A stretch of DNA of 64,000 nt, taken from the NCBI GenBank assembly GCA_002340255.1, contig DDLS01000175.1, positions 62,001 through 126,000 on the forward strand. The letters run 5' to 3'. Positions 61,501 to 64,000 of the stretch are shown here, piece by piece. This DNA comes from Cyanobacteria bacterium UBA2566 (GTDB taxonomy: Bacteria; Cyanobacteriota; Cyanobacteriia; Cyanobacteriales; Desertifilaceae). Position numbers and translations under genes: made by a program. Numbering within the stretch: the stretch's first letter is position 1; the number at the start of each line of letters is the position of its first letter. The notes under the pieces were generated by a model that was not told the DNA's origin, searched no databases, and saw only the letters and a list, made by a program, of their open reading frames with translations.

Positions 61501-61894
61501 ATGATGCATTACTACCAGACGAATACACTTGCAGATAGTAATTTCCTTCTCCTAAACTTCCCGCGAGATTGAGTATTTTTTGATAAGTCTGCACGCCGTT
61601 AATGCTACTATTCCTAATACTCAGTGAAGGTCTCAATCCACCATTAGATGACAGAGACCCATTTTGTAGAGAGACGATCCTCTCCCCAGCATCTGTCTGT
61701 CCATTGTTGTTAGCATCTCGATATAGCCCAAGATTATAATTTCCTCCATCAATTTTTAAATCAAAACTGCTATTTGATTCCAGGTTAAAGCGATAGTAGT
61801 CATTCGGGTCACTTGGCCCTACAAAGTCATTGAATTGTCGAGATGTACTCAAATTTCCTAAATCTCGTGCTGTGCTTGGAGTATTGTCAGTCAT
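55514..61894 (-). CDS. Giant RTX-type secreted protein with M64 and subtilase peptidase domains
   Basis: 2126 residues, no signal peptide. Order: pre-peptidase C-terminal-like domain (~1-138); calcium-binding RTX-type repeats (~143-300, GGNNIDGGTGDDVI); CARDB-like domain (~350-470); SdrD-B-like domain (~474-560, WNDLDGDGVRDSGEPG); M64 metallopeptidase (~640-880) with zinc motif HEFGH at 775-779 and ADEYD after it; a second CARDB and SdrD-B pair (~1015-1215); S8 subtilase (~1340-1670) with D1374 (IVDDGLQYAHPDL), H1412 (HGTAVAGVAA) and S1595 (GTSSATPLVAG); proprotein-convertase P domain (~1680-1810); VCBS/FG-GAP-like repeats (~1835-2126). It is probably exported by type I secretion; the HlyD-type gene nearby supports this. 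Both active sites look complete. Targets are unknown. Confidence 0.88.
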   Translation of the reverse strand: MTDNTPSTARDLGNLSTSRQFNDFVGPSDPNDYYRFNLESNSSFDLKIDGGNYNLGLYRDANNNGQTDAGERIVSLQNGSLSSNGGLRPSLSIRNSSINGVQTYQKILNLAGSLGEGNYYLQVYSSGSNASYQLNLGSGGTNNIHGTDGDDLLNGTAGNDTIFGYKGNDTINAGSGADRIDGGEGNDSINASSGGNNIDGGTGDDVITVARGGNNIDGGNGNDVITVARGGNNIDGGTGDDVITVARGGNNIDGGNGNDVITVARGGNNIDSGSGNDTIAVVVGNNSINGGDDYDIAIYDGNYNDYSITIDGTMATVSGSLSNDTLDNIETLKFRDRTVDIVQNTDKNLSTNSFNIVEDSLNPGDNLNLELSIENTEAGEASAFDVEFYLSKDSTIGNNDDLLLETRSIDGLTGNTTTELLTQNLTLPDPNHSFWTGDGTYHIGVVIDSGDVISETNENDNTDSEAIEITTPVTLGEIRGLKWNDLDGDGVRDSGEPGLADWTIYLDDNQNGQRDAGELSTLTDASGNYAFTDLAPGTYYVAEEMQSGWEQTYPEPPNVFPAPIENSNTTTDARQLRENVDPGPEVVFYDFLDNGTLTGGITELETDNSTQNNGIHSPLQPTPWNVSTLLDNGPTDNRIDIVFLGDGYTNSELGTYQDDVNNLLSPFFAESPLDNYSKFFNVHRVDVISNESGVDNDPNGVLKDTALDMGFGGGGLDRGLILDLDKAKLAAKNAPDVDQILAIGNSTKHGGVAWPSEDVGTASARTTFASEILLHEFGHSFANLADEYDYGGPVNYTGPEPEVANVSIYNANEMEASQTKWYRWLDEPNVGTFEGANYSEQGIYRPTENSKMRSLGQPFEQVNIEQFILTAYQVVQPIDNATPSGFYGVDDTFFVDPVDPVSHDLDVQWFLDEVPISGATSTTFDRASTLNLTPGTYTLKAEVVDNTDLVRDEEMRAQWMTEERSWTLRVEGEEPPVARSHEVILNPGEVITDINFGNRLIEETPDEVNLVSNSFNIVENSLHPNENFQVEFSIQNTEAGEASAFDVEFYLSKDSTIGNNDDILLDTRSIDGLTGNTTTELLTQNLTLPDANHSFWTGDGTYHIGAVIDSGDVISETNENDNTDAEAIEITTPVTLGEIRGLKWNDLDGDGVRDTGEPGLADWTIYLDENQNGQRDAGELSTITDASGNYAFTDLAPGTYYVAEEMQRGWKQTSPGNIGLPTPRLQNKGFSSTELAIARASNLETYESNKLSSVTEWVVSLEPNQSPDDLARSLGATNLGATGFIPNTYRFEFPEHSHGLQIQDELNSLSNITFFFPLVEQQLKKQFIPNDPLFSDQWHLVNTGQMGGTVGADTNIETAWDLAQGTGVVIGIVDDGLQYAHPDLNSRYRQDLSYDFNDNDADPSPVFSSEVHGTAVAGVAAASGNNGIGVSGSAPEASLAGLRLNAGPSNDWMNANALSYMNQDIDIYNNSWKPGASFLSPGPLTLAAMEDGVINGRDGLGSIYLFAGGNDRQDGLNVNYNGLANSRYTIAVAAIDHNGKQAIYSESGAPLLISGYSSAGLPDTPGIATTDLLGSYGYFSGDYTDNSANGFGGTSSATPLVAGVIAQLLDINPNLSWRDVQHILVETAEHNDPSDLDWTTNGAGHLVNHKYGFGAIDATAAVKAATDWVTVGQEISTTSGRLDVNQDIPDNNPTGISSTFTINDDIDIEWVEIVFDATHSARGDLEIVLISPDGTESVLAESHKDSQDNYSNWVLTSARHWGESSLGEWTLKVSDEQSVDIGTWNSWQLNIYGTSNNVHIEGTHTVTLNSGEIVTGIDFGNHNEEPEEPVNPAAIETQDQSWTVATTADFNADNKDDVLWRNSSGDNELWLMDGSSVSSTVNLSNSTLELVGANDFDGDNDADLMWRNTSTGANELWTMDGGSVTSTDAIRSAATNWEVQGTEDFNGDGNADIFWRDPITGQNAIWFMDGSSRVNSGNFRSVGTNWEVAALDDFNADGKTDILWNDSSNGANAIWLMDGLSLVSGRRIRRTNAGWELQGTEDFNGDNKADLLWRNGSGSNAVWFIDDTTIASGQNLSGAIARWDVRGLGDFDNNGSPDIFWRDSATGDNALWLMDGTTHSGGAMLV
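61085..61310 (-). repeat. In-frame 54-bp repeats encoding RTX units
   Basis: Four nearly identical 54-bp units encode GGNNIDGG(T/N)G(D/N)DVITVAR. Units alternate between two variants, so the near-perfect period is 108 bp. This indicates recent tandem duplication within the RTX region. Confidence 0.85.
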
Positions 61895-61921
61895 AATGAA
61901 AATTCCTCATATCTCAGAGTA

Positions 61922-62189
61922 TCCAAAACAATTCTGAGCTTTAGCTCTAGTTGGAAGTTGGATACTGTGATTTAATCAAATACCAATTAGTTTATCCACT
62001 CATATCTCATTGGTATTTTTTGGAAGCCAACCTAGTTTTTGTAGGTTGGAATTACAGATGTCCAAAGTATTTCTGAGCTGTAGCTTAAGTTGGATACCGC
62101 AATTCAATCACATCCCAATTGATTTATCTACGCATATCTCATGGGTGTTTTGTAGAAATAAACCCAGTTTTCATAGGTTATAATTACGG
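61922..62189. repeat. Tandem ~130-bp direct repeat upstream of the RTX-protease gene
   Basis: Copy 1 (61922-62056) and copy 2 (62061-62189) share TCTGAGCT.TAGCT, AGTTGGATAC, ATCTCAT and CCTAG/CCCAG...TAGGTT blocks in the same order. A third, diverged copy lies past the other end of the gene. The 61895-62215 gap holds nothing else; it must also carry the promoters of both divergent genes. Confidence 0.65.
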
Positions 62190-62215
62190 GTATACTGAGT
62201 TTCAGTTCAATCAGA

Positions 62216-62785
62216 GTGCAAGCTCATACAAAACCTAGTCTTATGCTTTCTGCCTGTCAAGAAGCCATTAATGCACAACCGACCTTAGATCTCGATGCAC
62301 TTATCGAACAAATGCAGAAGATTAAGGGCAAACCTTTATCTAAAGCCGAGCAAGAATACTTGGGTTGCTTAATTTGTGGATATACTGGATACGAAATGGC
62401 GTTTCGTCGTAGATACAAGCGCAACCCAAAACTTGCAGAAGATTTTGGTCAGAAAGAGATTTATCAAAAATCTAAAACTATCACGAGCGATACAGCATCT
62501 AGGTTTATACGTGACGTGCTTAAAGAAATTCTTAATCTTGATTTAAAGCAGGAGAGATTACCTAGTGGCGAACACTTAATCGCTTGTCTCAAAGCAGCAG
62601 GATTTGAGAAGGAAACATCTCCGTCTCTAGAAGATAAAGATCGCCAGATCCTTAATATTATGTTACAAATCCCCCCTGAAGTGATCCTAAGCCCACAACA
62701 GCGTCGTCAAGCGATAAAACTCCTAGAAGAAATATTACCTGGAAAATGTATTGGTTTTTTTCAATCACTGGAAATTAAGGAATAA
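62216..62785 (+). CDS. Small unrecognised protein, possibly HTH
   Basis: A 189-residue protein starting at GTG (an ATG at 62243 is an alternative). I do not firmly recognise it. The part LSKAEQEYLGCLICGYTGYE followed by SDTASRFIRDVLKEILNLDL resembles the helix layout of the HTH domain that precedes vWA/MoxR-associated or CHAT-type effectors in cyanobacteria, but key residues differ. The C-terminal third is helical (ILSPQQRRQAIKLLEEILPG). The next gene starts 9 bp downstream, so the two form a unit. Confidence 0.55.
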   Translation: MQAHTKPSLMLSACQEAINAQPTLDLDALIEQMQKIKGKPLSKAEQEYLGCLICGYTGYEMAFRRRYKRNPKLAEDFGQKEIYQKSKTITSDTASRFIRDVLKEILNLDLKQERLPSGEHLIACLKAAGFEKETSPSLEDKDRQILNIMLQIPPEVILSPQQRRQAIKLLEEILPGKCIGFFQSLEIKE

Positions 62786-62794
62786 GCTACTGCT

Positions 62795-63790
62795 ATGTCT
62801 GACCTCAACTCTAACTCTAATGTCAATTCAACGGCTTTGGTTTTCCAAGGCGACGATCGCGCCTATGAGAGATTGCAAGCTCTCTGGCAATCTGGCGAGC
62901 TTGAACAGATGCTGGGTTTTCCTATTGCTCAAGTAGGACTGTTACCAGAAGTTCCCAACCTCAACTCTCAACCTCACAATCTTGGCCAGTGGCTCAAGGG
63001 TTCTCTCTTCAGGGATGGTTGGAGAATGGCTCAAGGGACTCTAGTTACTTTGCTCAATCTTTATTCTCCCCTGGCTTCTGCCTACCGCAGTCCAACTCAA
63101 GCTCGGCTGAACGAACTTACTTCCAGCCCAGATTCGCCAGCTAATCGAACAGATTTGGAGGAACTTCTTCAGCAAGCTGCATCAGATCGAGTGAAATTGG
63201 CGGTTATTGGAAAAATAATCGATCGAGACCCTGAGAATGCAGTAGCTCTAGAAGCTCTTAAGTTACTGTTGGCTAATCGTTCTGAACACATTCGTCGCTT
63301 GGCTGCTTTTTATTTAGGGCAATGCACTGCTGAAAATTCTGGTATTCTAGATGCTCTAGTTGAGCAAATTCGGCAAGAAGAGGATAGCGAGGCTTGTTGG
63401 CAAATGGCAATGAGTCTGGGTCAAATTGCACCAGAACACCCAGAAGCGGCGATCGCACAAACCAAAGCGCTCCAACTTGGCAGTTATCCCCTTGTACTTC
63501 TAGTCGCTCTTAAATTGAGCCAAGCACAATCCGATCAAATCGACATCTTGCTACAAGTCAAACCAGAGGGAGAAGAACCAACCAGCTTGCCTGAAGGGTT
63601 AGAATTAGTGGTATTAGACAGCAATGGCAATAAAGTCCCCAGAGACTCATCTTCATCAGAATATCTAGAAAAAGTAGCTCTCGCTGATGAGATTTGCTTG
63701 CCTCTAGAACTTTATGGCTCTCCTGGAGAAGAATTTACAGTCCGTCTCAATTATCAAGAGGACAGGATCGCTGAAAGGTTTATTATCTAG
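62795..63790 (+). CDS. HEAT-repeat / DUF1822-like protein
   Basis: 331 residues. After an N-terminal region (LGQWLKGSLFRDGWRMAQGT) come HEAT-like helical pairs at ~140-245 (AVALEALKLLLANRSEHIRR, LDALVEQIRQEEDSEACWQM). The C-terminal ~90 residues (IDILLQVKPEGE, LPEGLELVVLDSNGNKV, LYGSPGEEFTVRLNYQEDRI) match the end of DUF1822-type proteins, which in cyanobacteria accompany sigma-like or HTH genes and CHAT-domain proteins. Its function is unknown. It is coupled to the small gene just upstream and ends against a convergent partial gene. Confidence 0.6.
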   Translation: MSDLNSNSNVNSTALVFQGDDRAYERLQALWQSGELEQMLGFPIAQVGLLPEVPNLNSQPHNLGQWLKGSLFRDGWRMAQGTLVTLLNLYSPLASAYRSPTQARLNELTSSPDSPANRTDLEELLQQAASDRVKLAVIGKIIDRDPENAVALEALKLLLANRSEHIRRLAAFYLGQCTAENSGILDALVEQIRQEEDSEACWQMAMSLGQIAPEHPEAAIAQTKALQLGSYPLVLLVALKLSQAQSDQIDILLQVKPEGEEPTSLPEGLELVVLDSNGNKVPRDSSSSEYLEKVALADEICLPLELYGSPGEEFTVRLNYQEDRIAERFII

Positions 63791-64000
63791 TCTCCAGCAA
63801 AGTTTTCCTGCAAGAGCTGTTCGATCTCTGGTAAAATCCGGTTTAATTCTAGGAACGTCGGGCTATTTTCCGATAATTCTACCATCATCCCCCGCAATTG
63901 CCGGATTGCATTTCTGGCCAACTTCTGAACTTTTGTCTCTTGAAGATTTTGTCCTGCCGATGCCAGCATTTGCAGCTTTTCTAATGCTTCGACGCGATCG
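63787..64000 (-). CDS. C-terminal end of an unrecognised protein (partial)
   Basis: The minus-strand frame is open to the right edge, so the start is outside the window. The ~70 visible residues are helical and charged: DRVEALEKLQMLASAGQNLQ, then LARNAIRQLRGMMVEL and ILPEIEQLLQENFAGD. I do not recognise the family. Its stop overlaps the end of the convergent DUF1822-like gene by 4 bp. Confidence 0.6.
   Translation of the reverse strand, partial: DRVEALEKLQMLASAGQNLQETKVQKLARNAIRQLRGMMVELSENSPTFLELNRILPEIEQLLQENFAGD

Overview
This window is cyanobacterial chromosome. The evidence is a core allophycocyanin cluster (apcE-apcA-apcB-apcC), a cyanobacterial-type ATP synthase operon (atp1-atpB-atpE-atpF'-atpF-atpH-atpA-atpG), abundant GCGATCGC (HIP1-type) octamers, large multi-domain hybrid histidine kinases and xisH/xisI genes. 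Gene density is moderate, with many decayed fragments, as in filamentous Oscillatoriales-type genomes. I cannot name the species. No tRNA, rRNA, CRISPR array or intact insertion sequence was seen.

Layout. 1-4.3 kb: the 3' end of an NB-ARC-type protein, two exported YHS-domain proteins (one carrying a striking cysteine repeat), a cupin of the cysteine-dioxygenase type and a GspE/PilB-type ATPase. 4.4-9.6 kb: a Deinococcus-type (DRB0094/Rnl5) RNA ligase and a RppB-like sensor kinase that face each other, now separated by a 2.6 kb module (ankyrin protein, xisI, xisH and broken fragments) bounded by 117-bp direct repeats. 9.7-13.3 kb: a membrane fatty acid desaturase, a cobalamin riboswitch that now heads only a MetE-like remnant and an unknown gene, and a flavoprotein of the ornithine/lysine N-monooxygenase type behind a Fur-box-like site.

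13.5-19.2 kb is a defence and decay zone: a two-gene CBASS system (CD-NTase plus a Cap15-like membrane effector), a broken vapBC-type pair, a serine hydrolase, a clan AA aspartic protease with a partner, a remnant of a second such protease, and a Uma2-family nuclease. 19.3-30 kb: LysE exporter and divergent Lrp/AsnC regulator, then three hybrid histidine kinases of common descent. 30-31.2 kb: ftsW. 31.4-36.1 kb: phycobilisome core genes. 36.5-44.1 kb: a methyltransferase, then the ATP synthase operon ending in a clear terminator.

44.1-55.3 kb is a co-oriented cell-surface block: two methyltransferases, a flippase-like membrane protein, a GT39-type glycosyltransferase, a TPR membrane protein, an HlyD-type adaptor, and GT4 and GT2 glycosyltransferases. 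Upstream of it lies a 2126-residue protein without a signal peptide. It carries calcium-binding RTX-type repeats, an M64 metallopeptidase, a subtilase with a P domain and C-terminal VCBS/FG-GAP-like repeats, so it is probably a type I secretion substrate. Related ~130-bp repeats lie on both sides of this gene. The window ends with a small HTH-like protein, a HEAT/DUF1822-like protein and a partial gene.

The most noteworthy items are the compact CBASS pair, the dual-protease RTX protein, the NPCAG-repeat YHS protein, the B12 riboswitch attached to a dead metE, and the insertion scar between the RNA ligase and the sensor kinase.
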